A stretch of 64,000 bases of DNA. Origin: Ferrovibrio terrae (lineage in GTDB: Bacteria; Pseudomonadota; Alphaproteobacteria; Ferrovibrionales; Ferrovibrionaceae). The position numbers were made by a program, and so were the translations under genes. Below the pieces are notes generated by a model that saw only the letters and a program-made list of their open reading frames with translations, made no database searches and was not told the origin of the DNA. Every line of letters begins with the position of its first letter. Positions within the stretch are counted from its first letter, which is position 1. The stretch covers positions 842,001 to 906,000 of the forward strand of contig NZ_CP041636.1 in NCBI RefSeq assembly GCF_007197755.1. The letters run 5' to 3'. Of this stretch, positions 8,972 through 16,883 are shown in pieces.

Positions 8972-9756
8972 CCCAACCCACCCCCATGCGTGTGCAGATG
9001 CAGCCCCTGTTTCAGCAGCCGGCCGCGCAGCCGCAGCAGACGCCCGTCCCACAGCAACCGCCCCAACAGAAACAGGGCGGCGACAAGCGCATCCTGCGCG
9101 CCTTCGCGGCGCGGCGCTATCTTGGCGGCAGCGGCATCGAGATCGGCGCGCTGGGCACGCCGCTCGACCTGCCGCCCAATACCCAGGTGAAATACGTCGA
9201 CCGCATGGGGCTCGACGCCCTGTATCGCGAATTCCCCGAGATGGCGCAGCGCAAACTGCAGGCGCCCGATATCATCGACAATGGCGAGACACTGGAGACC
9301 ATTCCCGACGGCAGCCTCGACTTCATCGTCGCCAATCATTTCCTCGAGCATTGCGAAAACCTGCTCGGCACGCTCCGCGTTCATGCCGCCAAGCTGCGCA
9401 AGGGCGGGCGGCTGTTCTATGCAGTGCCGAACCGCGATCACACCTTCGACCGTCATCGCCAGACCACGCCGTTCGCGCATCTGGTGCAGGACGATCAGGA
9501 AGGCCCCGAGAAAGCCCGCGCCGCGCATTACCTGGAATGGGCCACGCTGGTCTCGGGCAAGCAGGGCGACGAGGCCCAGCAGCTGGCTGACAGGCTGCAG
9601 CGCGAAAAATATTCGATCCACTATCACGCCTGGGATGCCGCGGCCTGGTTCAACACGCTGGCGCTGGCAGTGGACTACAACAAGTTTCCCGGCTTCGTGG
9701 CGCATTTCGAGCTGAACCTGCACGAGATGCTGGCCGTGCTGGTCCGCACGAAATAG
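8968..9756 (+). CDS. SAM-dependent methyltransferase-like protein
   Basis: A 262-residue protein starting at GTG, overlapping the upstream GST stop by 4 bp. Residues 1-35 are a Gln/Pro-rich low-complexity tail. A class I methyltransferase-like fold follows: GIEIGALGTPLDLP looks like the SAM-binding glycine loop, DGSLDFIVANHFLEHCEN like the post-strand-4 region, and LRKGGRLFYAVPNRDHTFD like motif III. The substrate is unknown. ATG at 8986 is an alternative start that would shorten the tail. Confidence 0.7.
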   Translation: MTQPTPMRVQMQPLFQQPAAQPQQTPVPQQPPQQKQGGDKRILRAFAARRYLGGSGIEIGALGTPLDLPPNTQVKYVDRMGLDALYREFPEMAQRKLQAPDIIDNGETLETIPDGSLDFIVANHFLEHCENLLGTLRVHAAKLRKGGRLFYAVPNRDHTFDRHRQTTPFAHLVQDDQEGPEKARAAHYLEWATLVSGKQGDEAQQLADRLQREKYSIHYHAWDAAAWFNTLALAVDYNKFPGFVAHFELNLHEMLAVLVRTK

Positions 9757-9757
9757 A

Positions 9758-10273
9758 TCAGGTCCGCCCGGCGAGCGGCCGCGCCGCGCCGCGGCGGATC
9801 GCGCCATGGCTGATCTCGAGAATTTCCAGCGCGGCAATCCGCCCCTGCACCGGCCGTCCGAGTTCACCCAACTGTCTTTCCAGCGCTTTCGCGCTGAACA
9901 CCGCGCCGAAGCGCGTCAGCGTCACATGCGGCTCGTACCCACCTTTGCCGCCGAGTGCATGATAGAGCGCCGTCAGCGGTTGGGCACTGGCGGCATCGGC
10001 CAGCAGCACATTGAGGAAGCGGTATTTCGGCTGATGCGGATTGTCGATCCGCGCGAGCCTGTCGAGTGCCACATTGATCGGCGCGGTGACGGCGGCGACG
10101 GCGGCCACATGGCCGGCGAACCAGTCCGGATCGGCCGACTCGAAAGGAAACACCAGCGTGACATGCGCCGGCACGGACTCATATTGCGGGTCATGCGCAC
10201 GCCGGATCGTGTCGATCCAGACGGCGTCATCCTCGGCGAAATCCGGAACCGCGATCACTGCCAGCATAGCCAA
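9758..10273 (-). CDS. 2'-5' RNA ligase family (2H phosphoesterase) protein
   Basis: A 171-residue protein with both signature motifs of the 2H superfamily: HVTL at about residue 38 and HVTLT at about residue 116, each giving one catalytic histidine. The family includes the LigT/ThpR RNA ligases and cyclic phosphodiesterases that act on 2'-5' or 2',3'-cyclic bonds. Its stop lies immediately next to that of the convergent methyltransferase-like gene. The biological substrate is unknown. Confidence 0.83.
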   Translation of the reverse strand: MAMLAVIAVPDFAEDDAVWIDTIRRAHDPQYESVPAHVTLVFPFESADPDWFAGHVAAVAAVTAPINVALDRLARIDNPHQPKYRFLNVLLADAASAQPLTALYHALGGKGGYEPHVTLTRFGAVFSAKALERQLGELGRPVQGRIAALEILEISHGAIRRGAARPLAGRT

Positions 10274-10337
10274 ATCCTATAACACCCATCGAGTCTGGCA
10301 TATTCCGCCCGCGCGAACGATGCGCTAGGCTCGTGCC

Positions 10338-10970
10338 ATGTCCTTCTCGCTCTATCTCGCCGCGGCGGCTGCCGGCGCCGCCTATACATTGACCCCCGGG
10401 CCTGCCTTCCTGGCCCTGCTGGGCATTGGCGCCGGACAGGGGCGTATCGCCGGCGTGAAATTCCTCGCAGGTCACTTTGCCGGCGATATCGTCTGGGGCG
10501 CGCTGGCGCTGGTGGCGATCATCGGCTCGGCCAGCCTCGGCACCCTGGTCTTCGACATCCTCGGCGTGATCTGCGGCAGTTATCTCTTGCTGCTCGGCTG
10601 GCGCGCCGTGACGGTGAAACGCCGCGAGGATGGCGCACTGAATACCGAAGTGACGCAACCCTTACGCCGTGGCCTCGCCTTCGGCATCACCAACCCGAAA
10701 AGCTACGCCGTGGCGATCGCCATGTTCACGGCGCTGCTGGCCGCCCATGCCGGCGAACTGAGCTGGGCCAGCCTGCCGCCGCTGCTGCTGGCCGCCTGTG
10801 CCGGCTTCATCATCGGCGATGCGATCCTGGTCTGGGTGATCGGTGCCGCCCCGGTGCGCCGGCTGTATCGCCGTCACGAACTCTGGGTGACGCGGATCAG
10901 CGGCGTGATCTTCCTGGGCTTCGGCCTGCAGGCGCTGACGCAGTCCGGTGCGGGATTGTTGCGCCGCTAG
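10338..10970 (+). CDS. LysE/RhtB family amino-acid exporter
   Basis: A 210-residue inner-membrane protein with about six hydrophobic segments. The family hallmark TPGPAFLALLGIGAGQG lies near residue 19, and ITNPKSYAVAIAMF near residue 115 matches the second conserved block. Members export amino acids or related metabolites; the substrate is not readable. It is divergent from the 2H phosphoesterase gene and its stop overlaps the convergent isomerase gene by 4 bp. Confidence 0.88.
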   Translation: MSFSLYLAAAAAGAAYTLTPGPAFLALLGIGAGQGRIAGVKFLAGHFAGDIVWGALALVAIIGSASLGTLVFDILGVICGSYLLLLGWRAVTVKRREDGALNTEVTQPLRRGLAFGITNPKSYAVAIAMFTALLAAHAGELSWASLPPLLLAACAGFIIGDAILVWVIGAAPVRRLYRRHELWVTRISGVIFLGFGLQALTQSGAGLLRR

Positions 10971-11572
10971 CCGCGCCGCAGCGTCTCGCGTACCAGCGGC
11001 AGGCGGTCGTTGCCGAAGAACATCCCAGCCCCCACGAACATGGTGGGCGAGCCAAAACCGCCGCGCGCGATCAGCTCGTCGGTATTGGCCTTGAGCTGTT
11101 CCTTCACGCCCGGTTCGGTGATCGCCTGCGCCAGCCGCGCTGGATCGAGGCCGGCGCGCATCGCTGCCTCGGCCACCACCTCGTCCTGCGAGATGTCGCG
11201 ATCTTCCGACCAGTAGAGTTCGAAGAAAGCCGTCGCCAGTTCAACTTCCCTACCCTGCGTTTTCGCCCAGAGCAGGCCGCGCAAAGCCTTCACGCTGTTC
11301 ACTGGAAACACTTTCGGCGGGAAGGTGATTTTCAGCCCAGCCAGCCGCGCCCAGGCCTGCAGGTCCTGCTTGACCCAGGCATCGCGCGCCGGCACCGGAT
11401 TCTCGCGCATGCGGTACATGGTCGGATTCACCGTGTTGAACACGCCGCCGACCAGAAACGGCCGCCAGACGATCTCGGCGCCTTCTTCCTGTGCCAGCTT
11501 TTGCACATTGACGAAGGCGAGATAGGTCCAGGGCGAGGAGACGTCGTAGAAGAATTCAATCTGCCGGGCCAT
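10967..11572 (-). CDS. 2-hydroxychromene-2-carboxylate isomerase family (DsbA-like) protein
   Basis: A 201-residue DsbA/kappa-GST-fold protein. The N-terminus EFFYDVSSPWTYLA carries the serine used by HCCA isomerases in place of the DsbA CxxC. GGFGSPTMFVG near residue 175 is the cis-Pro loop, followed by FFGNDRLPLV. Characterised relatives isomerise 2-hydroxychromene-2-carboxylate with glutathione in naphthalene breakdown. No other naphthalene genes are nearby, so the true substrate may differ. It starts 3 bp after a GST gene on the same strand, consistent with a glutathione-dependent pair. Confidence 0.85.
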   Translation of the reverse strand: MARQIEFFYDVSSPWTYLAFVNVQKLAQEEGAEIVWRPFLVGGVFNTVNPTMYRMRENPVPARDAWVKQDLQAWARLAGLKITFPPKVFPVNSVKALRGLLWAKTQGREVELATAFFELYWSEDRDISQDEVVAEAAMRAGLDPARLAQAITEPGVKEQLKANTDELIARGGFGSPTMFVGAGMFFGNDRLPLVRETLRRG

Positions 11573-11575
11573 CGC

Positions 11576-12499
11576 TCAACCTTTATGCGGGACCAGGATG
11601 AAACCGGCGCGCGGGAAATGCACATGCACCGTGCCGGTTTCCGGGCTTTCGCGCCTGAGCGTCACGCTCTGTGCGGTCAGCGCGACCAGCTCGCCCACCG
11701 TGGCATCGCGGCCGGTGTCGTCCGGCGTCACGCTGACCGGCATGCCGGCAGTCAAGCCCATCGCATTGGCAGCAACACCAGCCTTCGCGGGCGCCGGCTG
11801 CGCCGCCTTTGCCACCGCGATGGCGGCGGCCGAGTCCATCTCAGCAGGACTGCCATGGCCGAAGCCCTTCATGCGGTCGGCCCAGACATTCAGCGCGGTG
11901 TAGTCGCTGAGGTCGCTGGCTTTGGCGCGGTCGCGCACGAACCACACGCAGTGATAGACGGCAAGATCGGCCAGCGACGGCGCGTCGCCGAACAGGAATT
12001 TGCGGCCATCATGCAGGGCATCCTCGATCCAGCCCAGATGCGCGCGCAACGGACCCGTCATCACGGCGGCCTGCATCTTCAGCTTGGTGCGGTCGATGCT
12101 GCGGCCGGAAAACTTGGCGCGATCTTCCAGGAAGGCATCGGGCATCTTCTCGCCCATCAGGCCAAAAGCGATGGCGACGGAGGCGCTGAACAGCTGGTGA
12201 TCGGCCCAGAAGGCGACGCCTTCGGCCAGGCCCTTCGCGGAGCCGGGGTAGAAGGTGGGCGTGGGATGGCGGCGTTCGATCTCGCGCAGGATGATCTGGG
12301 TGTCGCAGTAGATATCGGCGCCGACCTGCATCACCGGCGTCTTGCGATAGGCACCGGTCAGCACGGTGAGGTCCGGCTTGGGCATCATCGGCGGGATCTT
12401 CACCGACTGCCAGGGAACGTTCTTGATGCCGAAGGCGACGCGCACCTTCTCGGAAAACGGCGAGCTGTCGTAGTGATGGAAAATCATATCGGCGGCCAC
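11576..12499 (-). CDS. GST-like protein with extra C-terminal domain
   Basis: A 307-residue protein, about 90 residues longer than a standard GST. The N-terminal thioredoxin fold has YDSSPFSEKVRVAFG, KTPVMQVGADIYCDTQII and IEDAL-type helices after it; the GST helical part ends near residue 220. An Ala-rich linker leads to a C-terminal module of about 75 residues (GMPVSVTPDDTGRDATVGEL to the end) that looks like a small beta domain. It heads the two-gene unit with the isomerase. Function unknown. Confidence 0.8.
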   Translation of the reverse strand: MAADMIFHHYDSSPFSEKVRVAFGIKNVPWQSVKIPPMMPKPDLTVLTGAYRKTPVMQVGADIYCDTQIILREIERRHPTPTFYPGSAKGLAEGVAFWADHQLFSASVAIAFGLMGEKMPDAFLEDRAKFSGRSIDRTKLKMQAAVMTGPLRAHLGWIEDALHDGRKFLFGDAPSLADLAVYHCVWFVRDRAKASDLSDYTALNVWADRMKGFGHGSPAEMDSAAAIAVAKAAQPAPAKAGVAANAMGLTAGMPVSVTPDDTGRDATVGELVALTAQSVTLRRESPETGTVHVHFPRAGFILVPHKG

Positions 12500-12549
12500 T
12501 GTGCTTCCTCCCGTTTCTATGAGGGAAGATTAAGGGCACTGCCGTTGCG

Positions 12550-13110
12550 TCAGGCAAGCCCTGCTATCACCTGATCCTGCAATTGCCGTAACTGACGCGT
12601 GAACACCGCCGGCTCGTCCAGCGCCCGGCTCAGCACCAGCGCACCCTGGATGCCGGCAACAGTGGTTTCGGCCAGGACCCGCGACTGCCTGGCGCCGCCA
12701 CACTTCAGGCAGGCGGCCAGCGCCGCGATCCAGCGGGCGAAATAGTCCTGCACGTTGGCGGCAAAGCGGTCGCGCGTCGCATCCAGCGCGAAGGCGCCAA
12801 CCAGACAGATGCGCCGGCCGCTGCGGAAATACCCATCCACTGCCGCGAACATGGCGGTGACGGCCGCACGCGGATCGGTGGCGTCCCGCAGCGGCGCGTA
12901 GACCTCAGCTTCGAACCAGGCATCGACATGCGCCAGCACGGCGGCGGCCATCTCGTCCTTGCCGCCGGGGAAATGGTTGTACAGGCTGCCCTTGCCGAGG
13001 CCGGAAGCTTCGGTGATCGCGCTTAAAGACGCGCCCTCGAAGCCCTGTTCGCGGAAGACTTCGGCGATACGGGCGATGGCGTCGTCGCGGGATATGAGTG
13101 CGGCTGGCAT
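12550..13110 (-). CDS. TetR/AcrR family transcriptional regulator
   Basis: A 186-residue TetR regulator. The HTH (residues about 8-55) reads REQGFEGASLSAITEASG, then KGSLYNHFPGGKDEM; the rest is the ligand-binding helical domain. The start at 13110 is preferred because the longer in-frame extension to 13215 is a translation of the dispersed repeat just upstream. It is followed on the same strand by the GST and isomerase genes (50-bp gap). A TetR-like dyad at 13709 before the NTF2-like gene is a plausible target. Confidence 0.88.
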   Translation of the reverse strand: MPAALISRDDAIARIAEVFREQGFEGASLSAITEASGLGKGSLYNHFPGGKDEMAAAVLAHVDAWFEAEVYAPLRDATDPRAAVTAMFAAVDGYFRSGRRICLVGAFALDATRDRFAANVQDYFARWIAALAACLKCGGARQSRVLAETTVAGIQGALVLSRALDEPAVFTRQLRQLQDQVIAGLA

Positions 13111-13135
13111 TCGAACTCCGGTTTTTAACAACATT

Positions 13136-13218
13136 GTCATGGCCGGACTTGATCCGGGCATCCACGTCTTTCTTGCTGATCCAGCCGCGTGGATGGCCGG
13201 GTCAAGCCCGGCCATGAC
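13136..13218. repeat. Dispersed compound palindromic repeat, copy 2
   Basis: Starts GTCATGGCCGG and ends CCGGCCATGAC, so the ends are inverted. Inner dyads include ATCCACG paired with CGTGGAT. It fills the gap between the DUF1348 gene and the TetR gene and creates a false N-terminal extension of the TetR frame. It is most similar to copy 5. Confidence 0.8.
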
Positions 13219-13228
13219 AGTCTTTGTA

Positions 13229-13693
13229 TCAGAGCCCCAGTTCCGTCAGCCCCGGATGCTCATCCGGCCGCCGTCCCAAAGACCATGTGAACTTGCGGTC
13301 GCTTTCCGCGATCCGCACGTCGTTGATGCTGGCCTCGCGCCGCTCCATCAGGCCCTCGGCATCGAACTGCCACTGCTCGTTGCCATGGCTGCGATACCAT
13401 TGGCCGCTGTCATCGCGCCATTCATAGGCAAAGCGCACGGCGATGCGGTTGTCGGTGAAGGCCCAGACCTCCTTGATCAGGCGGTAGTCCAGCTCGCGCT
13501 GCCATTTGCGCGCCAGGAACTGCTCGATCAAATCGCGGCCAGCAAAGAACTCGGCGCGATTGCGCCATTGGCTCTGTTCAGTATAGGCCAGCGCCACGCG
13601 GGCCGGATCGCGGCTGTTCCAGGCATCCTCGGCCATGCGGGCCTTCTGGGCGGCGGTCTCAGGCGTGAACGGCGGCAGCGGCGGGCGGGCCAT
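13229..13693 (-). CDS. DUF1348 (NTF2-fold) protein
   Basis: A 154-residue member of the nuclear-transport-factor-2-like DUF1348 family. Landmarks are [24 protein letters not shown] near the N-terminus, [17 protein letters not shown] in the middle, and [20 protein letters not shown]. The cone-shaped NTF2 fold usually binds a small hydrophobic ligand, but no activity is established for this family. An 18-bp dyad about 16 bp before its start suggests TetR-type repression. Confidence 0.85.
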   Translation of the reverse strand: MARPPLPPFTPETAAQKARMAEDAWNSRDPARVALAYTEQSQWRNRAEFFAGRDLIEQFLARKWQRELDYRLIKEVWAFTDNRIAVRFAYEWRDDSGQWYRSHGNEQWQFDAEGLMERREASINDVRIAESDRKFTWSLGRRPDEHPGLTELGL

Positions 13694-13708
13694 GGCGGGA
13701 TCCTTGTG

Positions 13709-13726
13709 TTGTACCTATCGGTACAA
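13709..13726. promoter_or_regulatory. TetR-type operator candidate
   Basis: TTGTACC-TATC-GGTACAA is a perfect 7-bp inverted repeat with a 4-bp spacer, in the gap between two divergent NTF2-fold genes. The GTACC-N4-GGTAC core is typical of TetR/AcrR operators. The TetR gene two positions away (12550-13110) is the natural candidate to bind it. Confidence 0.55.
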
Positions 13727-13790
13727 TGCAGATTCCGCTATGCTTTTGCAAGCCCCTCCCTACTTACTTTGCGAAACCGGGAGGAAGACC

Positions 13791-14201
13791 ATGAACCAGC
13801 AGACACCCATGAGCACCGTGGACCGCAACGCCGCCGACTACGCCGCGCTCAGCAATGTGCTGCGCGACTATTTTGACGGGCTGTATCACTGCGACACGAA
13901 GAAGCTCGCCACCGTGTTCCATCCGCAGGCGACCTACGCCACCGCCACCGAGGGCAAGCTGCTCAAACTCGGCATGGACGAATATTTCCCCATCGTGGAC
14001 AAGCGCGAGCCGCCGGCCAAGCGCGGCGAGACCCGGCGCGACAGGATCATCTCGATTGAATTCGCCGGGCCGGTGACGGCGCTGGCGCGGGTGGAATGCG
14101 CCATCGGGCCGAAATTCTTCACCGATCTGCTGACCTTCATCAAACTCGACGGCCGCTGGCAGATCATCGCCAAGGTGTTCCATTACGAGTTGACAGAATA
14201 A
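13791..14201 (+). CDS. NTF2-fold (SnoaL/lumazine-binding-like) protein
   Basis: A 136-residue single-domain protein of the putative lumazine-binding type. ALSNVLRDYFDGLYHCD opens the fold, FHPQATYATAT gives the first strand, and LLTFIKLDGRWQIIAKVFHYE closes it. The start is chosen by GGAGG 9 bp upstream. It is divergent from the DUF1348 gene and shares the TetR-type dyad, so both may respond to the same signal. No enzyme activity can be assigned. Confidence 0.82.
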   Translation: MNQQTPMSTVDRNAADYAALSNVLRDYFDGLYHCDTKKLATVFHPQATYATATEGKLLKLGMDEYFPIVDKREPPAKRGETRRDRIISIEFAGPVTALARVECAIGPKFFTDLLTFIKLDGRWQIIAKVFHYELTE

Positions 14202-14204
14202 TTA

Positions 14205-14226
14205 TTAAGTAACTGATTTTACTTAA
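14205..14226 (+). other. AT-rich hairpin after the NTF2-like gene
   Basis: TTAAGTAA (14205-14212) and TTACTTAA (14219-14226) form a perfect 8-bp inverted repeat with a 6-nt spacer, directly after the stop codon. It could be a weak terminator or a protein site. There is no following T tract. Confidence 0.35.
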
Positions 14227-14406
14227 ATTATTCCCCCCTGCTCCACAGGGGTACAAGTGCGGCAATTTCCCGCTTGCCTGCGGGGATGCGGGGGCCTAAT
14301 TTCCGCCTCGCCTGCCGGGCGCGGCCTGCCGGGCACCAACATTCGTCTCGTGTTCCTCAAGTCCGCCGGGTGTCGACCTGCCGGACGCAGCGAAAGAAGG
14401 CCAGAT

Positions 14407-15432
14407 ATGACCTATAAGGTCGCCGTTGTCGGCGCCACCGGTGTGGTGGGCCGCGAAATGCTCAACATTCTCCACGAACGCAAGTTTCCGGTTTCGGAAG
14501 TGGTTGCCCTCGCCTCACGCCGGAGCGTCGGCCGCGACGTCATGTTCGGCGACAAGCATATCAAGGTGAAGGCGCTCGACGAATACGACTTCCGTGGCAC
14601 CGACATCGCGCTGTTCTCGGCCGGCGGCGCCACCTCGAAGGAATGGGCGCCGCGCGCGGCCGCCCAGGGCGCCATCGTGATCGACAATTCGAGCTTCTGG
14701 CGCATGGACCCCGACGTGCCGCTGGTGGTGCCGGAAGTGAATCCGGATGCACTCGCCGGCTATACCAAGAAGGGCATCATCGCCAATCCGAACTGCTCGA
14801 CCGCCCAGCTGGTGGTGGCGCTGAAGCCGCTGCACGACCGCGCGAAGATCACCCGCGCCGTGGTCGCGACCTATCAGTCCGTCTCGGGCGCCGGCAACGA
14901 GGGCGTCACCGAGCTGGAGCGCCAGACCAAGCAGATCCTGGTCAACGATCCTGTCGTGCGCGAGAAGTTCACCAAGCAGATCGCCTTCAACGTCATTCCT
15001 CATATCGACGTCTTCATGGACGACGGTTACACCAAGGAGGAATGGAAGATGACGGCCGAGACCAGGAAGATTCTCGACCCGAAGATCAAGCTGACCGCGA
15101 CCTGCGTGCGCGTGCCGGTGTTCATCGGCCATTCCGAAGCCGTGCATCTCGAATTCGAGAACCCGATCTCGGCCGAGGAAGCACGCGAGATTCTCAGCAC
15201 TGCCCCGGGCGTGCAGGTGCTGGATCGCCGTGAAGACGCCGGCTACATCACCCCGCTGGAATGCGCCGGCGACTACAACACCTTCGTGTCGCGCATCCGC
15301 GAGGATTTCACCGTCGAGAACGGCCTGGCGATGTGGATTGTCTCGGACAACCTGCGCAAGGGCGCGGCGCTCAATGCCGTGCAGATTGCCGAAGCGCTGG
15401 CGGCCCGCCACCTGAAGAAGCAGGCCGCGTAA
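14407..15432 (+). CDS. asd: Aspartate-semialdehyde dehydrogenase
   Basis: Reduces aspartyl phosphate to aspartate semialdehyde with NADPH, the branch point to lysine/diaminopimelate, threonine and methionine. It is 341 residues long, normal for the family. The nucleotide-binding GATGVVGREML is at residues 8-18, and the catalytic cysteine is about residue 130 in NPNCSTAQ. The start at 14407 is chosen because the 50-residue upstream extension does not resemble the family. It appears to be a single-gene unit closed by a terminator. Confidence 0.97.
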   Translation: MTYKVAVVGATGVVGREMLNILHERKFPVSEVVALASRRSVGRDVMFGDKHIKVKALDEYDFRGTDIALFSAGGATSKEWAPRAAAQGAIVIDNSSFWRMDPDVPLVVPEVNPDALAGYTKKGIIANPNCSTAQLVVALKPLHDRAKITRAVVATYQSVSGAGNEGVTELERQTKQILVNDPVVREKFTKQIAFNVIPHIDVFMDDGYTKEEWKMTAETRKILDPKIKLTATCVRVPVFIGHSEAVHLEFENPISAEEAREILSTAPGVQVLDRREDAGYITPLECAGDYNTFVSRIREDFTVENGLAMWIVSDNLRKGAALNAVQIAEALAARHLKKQAA

Positions 15433-15474
15433 CCGGACGAAATACCAGCAGAGTACTTCTCCTCCTCTGCCCAA

Positions 15475-15507
15475 GGGCTGCAGCACCAACTGCAGCCCTT
15501 TCCTTTT
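15475..15507 (+). terminator. Rho-independent terminator after asd
   Basis: GGGCTGCAG (15475-15483) pairs with CTGCAGCCC (15490-15498) around a 6-nt loop; TTTCCTTTTG follows. Confidence 0.82.
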
Positions 15508-15514
15508 GTGCCGC

Positions 15515-16153
15515 CTACCAGCGCAGCAGCCAGCGACCAAGCAACGCGCCCAGCGCCGCCAGTATGGCAATCGCCAGCACATACCAGGTGGCGACGAATA
15601 ACGGGCTGTCATCCGGGCAATGCGAGGCATAGAAGGCGGCCGAAATGCCGCCGGCGATCAGCCCGGCCACAGCCCCGGCCAGCGCCGGCCGCGTCGGTGC
15701 GCCACGGCGCAAAGCCAGCAGGATCAGGCCGAGCGGCGCCAGCCCCATCAGCGGAATGTAGGTCAGGCAGATCCGGGCATTCACGCCGACCAGCACGGTC
15801 ATCCAGCGTTCGGCCGGCACCGCCAGCAATTCGCCGCCAATACCGATCAGCAGCAGGCCTGGTGCCAGCAGCAGCGCGCTGTGCCACAGGCCGGGCGCGG
15901 CACCCGGACGGATCAGCCGCAGCACCAGGCCGATGGCGGCCGCGGCCAGCCCCAGCGTGACGAGAAATTTCAGCACGAAACGCGGCTCGGCCAGCGAGAC
16001 CAGTGCATTGCCGCGCGGACCGAGCAGCAGCCAGAACAGGATGGCGGCTGCCGCCACCGCGCCGGCCAGCGCTAGCGCGAGACTGCGCTGCGGATGCAGG
16101 CCGGACGGCGTCACATCTTCGGCGATGGCATGGATCAGGTCGTCGGTCTTCAT
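15515..16153 (-). CDS. nrsF: NrsF-type anti-sigma factor (DUF1109)
   Basis: A 212-residue inner-membrane protein with about six hydrophobic helices and the DUF1109 signature SHCPDDSPLFVATWY near the C-terminus. In Caulobacter NrsF is the membrane anti-sigma factor that holds SigF inactive until heavy-metal stress, through conserved periplasmic cysteines. The gene overlaps the sigma gene by ATGA, so the two are translationally coupled and made together. Here it sits next to the bufferin operon, the expected target of the sigma factor. Confidence 0.88.
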   Translation of the reverse strand: MKTDDLIHAIAEDVTPSGLHPQRSLALALAGAVAAAAILFWLLLGPRGNALVSLAEPRFVLKFLVTLGLAAAAIGLVLRLIRPGAAPGLWHSALLLAPGLLLIGIGGELLAVPAERWMTVLVGVNARICLTYIPLMGLAPLGLILLALRRGAPTRPALAGAVAGLIAGGISAAFYASHCPDDSPLFVATWYVLAIAILAALGALLGRWLLRW

Positions 16154-16704
16154 GTTTCGCTGCTCCTCAGCCGTACTGCCAAAGTTGCCAGCCCGCGATG
16201 CAGGGCCACGCGCACAGCACCCTCGCTCATCGTCAGCCGCTGCGCCGCGTCGCGGATCGAGACGCCGTCCATCGCAATCGCCTGCACCACGCTGCGCTGA
16301 CCCGGCGCCAGCGCCTGCAGATGCCGGGCCACGTCGCGCCGGATGCCGCTGTCTTCCGGTGCGGGTGCCGCCAGCACATCACTCAGGTCGTCGATATCGA
16401 CTTCCGCGCCGCGGCGGCCGCGACGGCGCAGCGCATCCACCAGCTTGTTGCGGGCAATGGCGCGGATCCACGGGCCGATCGGCTGGGTGCTGTCCCAGGT
16501 CTGCCGTTTGAGATGAAGCGCCAGCAGGGTTTCCTGCACCACATCCTCCGCTTCAGTGACCCCGAGACCAAAGCGCAGGCAGCCCTGCCGCGCAGCCGCA
16601 CGCAGGACCGGCGTCAGTGCGACGAGCAGGTCCCGATAGGCTGCGCGGTCGCCACCCAGGGCGGTCCGCATCAGGGCGGCCCACTCGGCTTCACGATCGC
16701 TCAC
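16150..16704 (-). CDS. ECF sigma factor (SigF-like)
   Basis: An ECF sigma factor of about 184 residues. Region 2 contains FGLGVTEAEDVVQETLLALH and GPWIRAIARNKLVDALR; region 4 contains DGVSIRDAAQRLTMSEGAV, an HTH that reads the -35 element. The frame is open to GTG 16725 and ATG 16713, but a strong ECF-type promoter occupies 16713-16738. Transcription would therefore begin near 16706, and GTG 16704 (MSDREAEW) is the first usable start, giving an almost leaderless mRNA. It is paired with NrsF and divergent from the bufferin operon. Family is secure; the start is an inference. Confidence 0.9.
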   Translation of the reverse strand: MSDREAEWAALMRTALGGDRAAYRDLLVALTPVLRAAARQGCLRFGLGVTEAEDVVQETLLALHLKRQTWDSTQPIGPWIRAIARNKLVDALRRRGRRGAEVDIDDLSDVLAAPAPEDSGIRRDVARHLQALAPGQRSVVQAIAMDGVSIRDAAQRLTMSEGAVRVALHRGLATLAVRLRSSET

Positions 16705-16712
16705 ACCATGCA

Positions 16713-16738
16713 TTCGCCAGTCCACCCGCCTTCGTTAC
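16713..16738 (-). promoter_or_regulatory. ECF-type promoter of the sigma-factor gene
   Basis: Read on the minus strand: GTAACG (16738-16733), exactly 16 nt, then CGAA (16716-16713). This matches the SigF-type pattern GTAACC-N16-CGAA that I recall for Caulobacter and has the same spacing as the plus-strand copy facing the bufferin operon. It implies autoregulation of the sigma/anti-sigma pair. Confidence 0.75.
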
Positions 16739-16784
16739 GCTGCGTGTGGAAAAAAATATTCCCTCACACGAAAGCGTGAGCAGC

Positions 16785-16810
16785 GTAACACAGGGCGGCA
16801 TGGACGCGAA
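16785..16810 (+). promoter_or_regulatory. ECF-type promoter of the bufferin operon
   Basis: GTAACA (16785-16790), a 16-nt spacer, then CGAA (16807-16810), followed by TG as in the minus-strand copy. The precursor start codon lies 74 bp past the CGAA element. An imperfect dyad (CTCACAC-gaaa-GCGTGAG, 16763-16780) lies just upstream of the -35 element. Confidence 0.78.
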
Positions 16811-16883
16811 TGGATAGGCATGGGCGGGGTAATGCCGCGACCTCCCGTCCATCCCATTCTGCGGCCCCGAAAGGAGATCACCC

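Noticed and set aside
13111-13215. N-terminal extension of the TetR gene
   Set aside because: It translates the dispersed palindromic repeat, which gives the peptide pattern AGLDPAIH seen wherever that repeat is read through.
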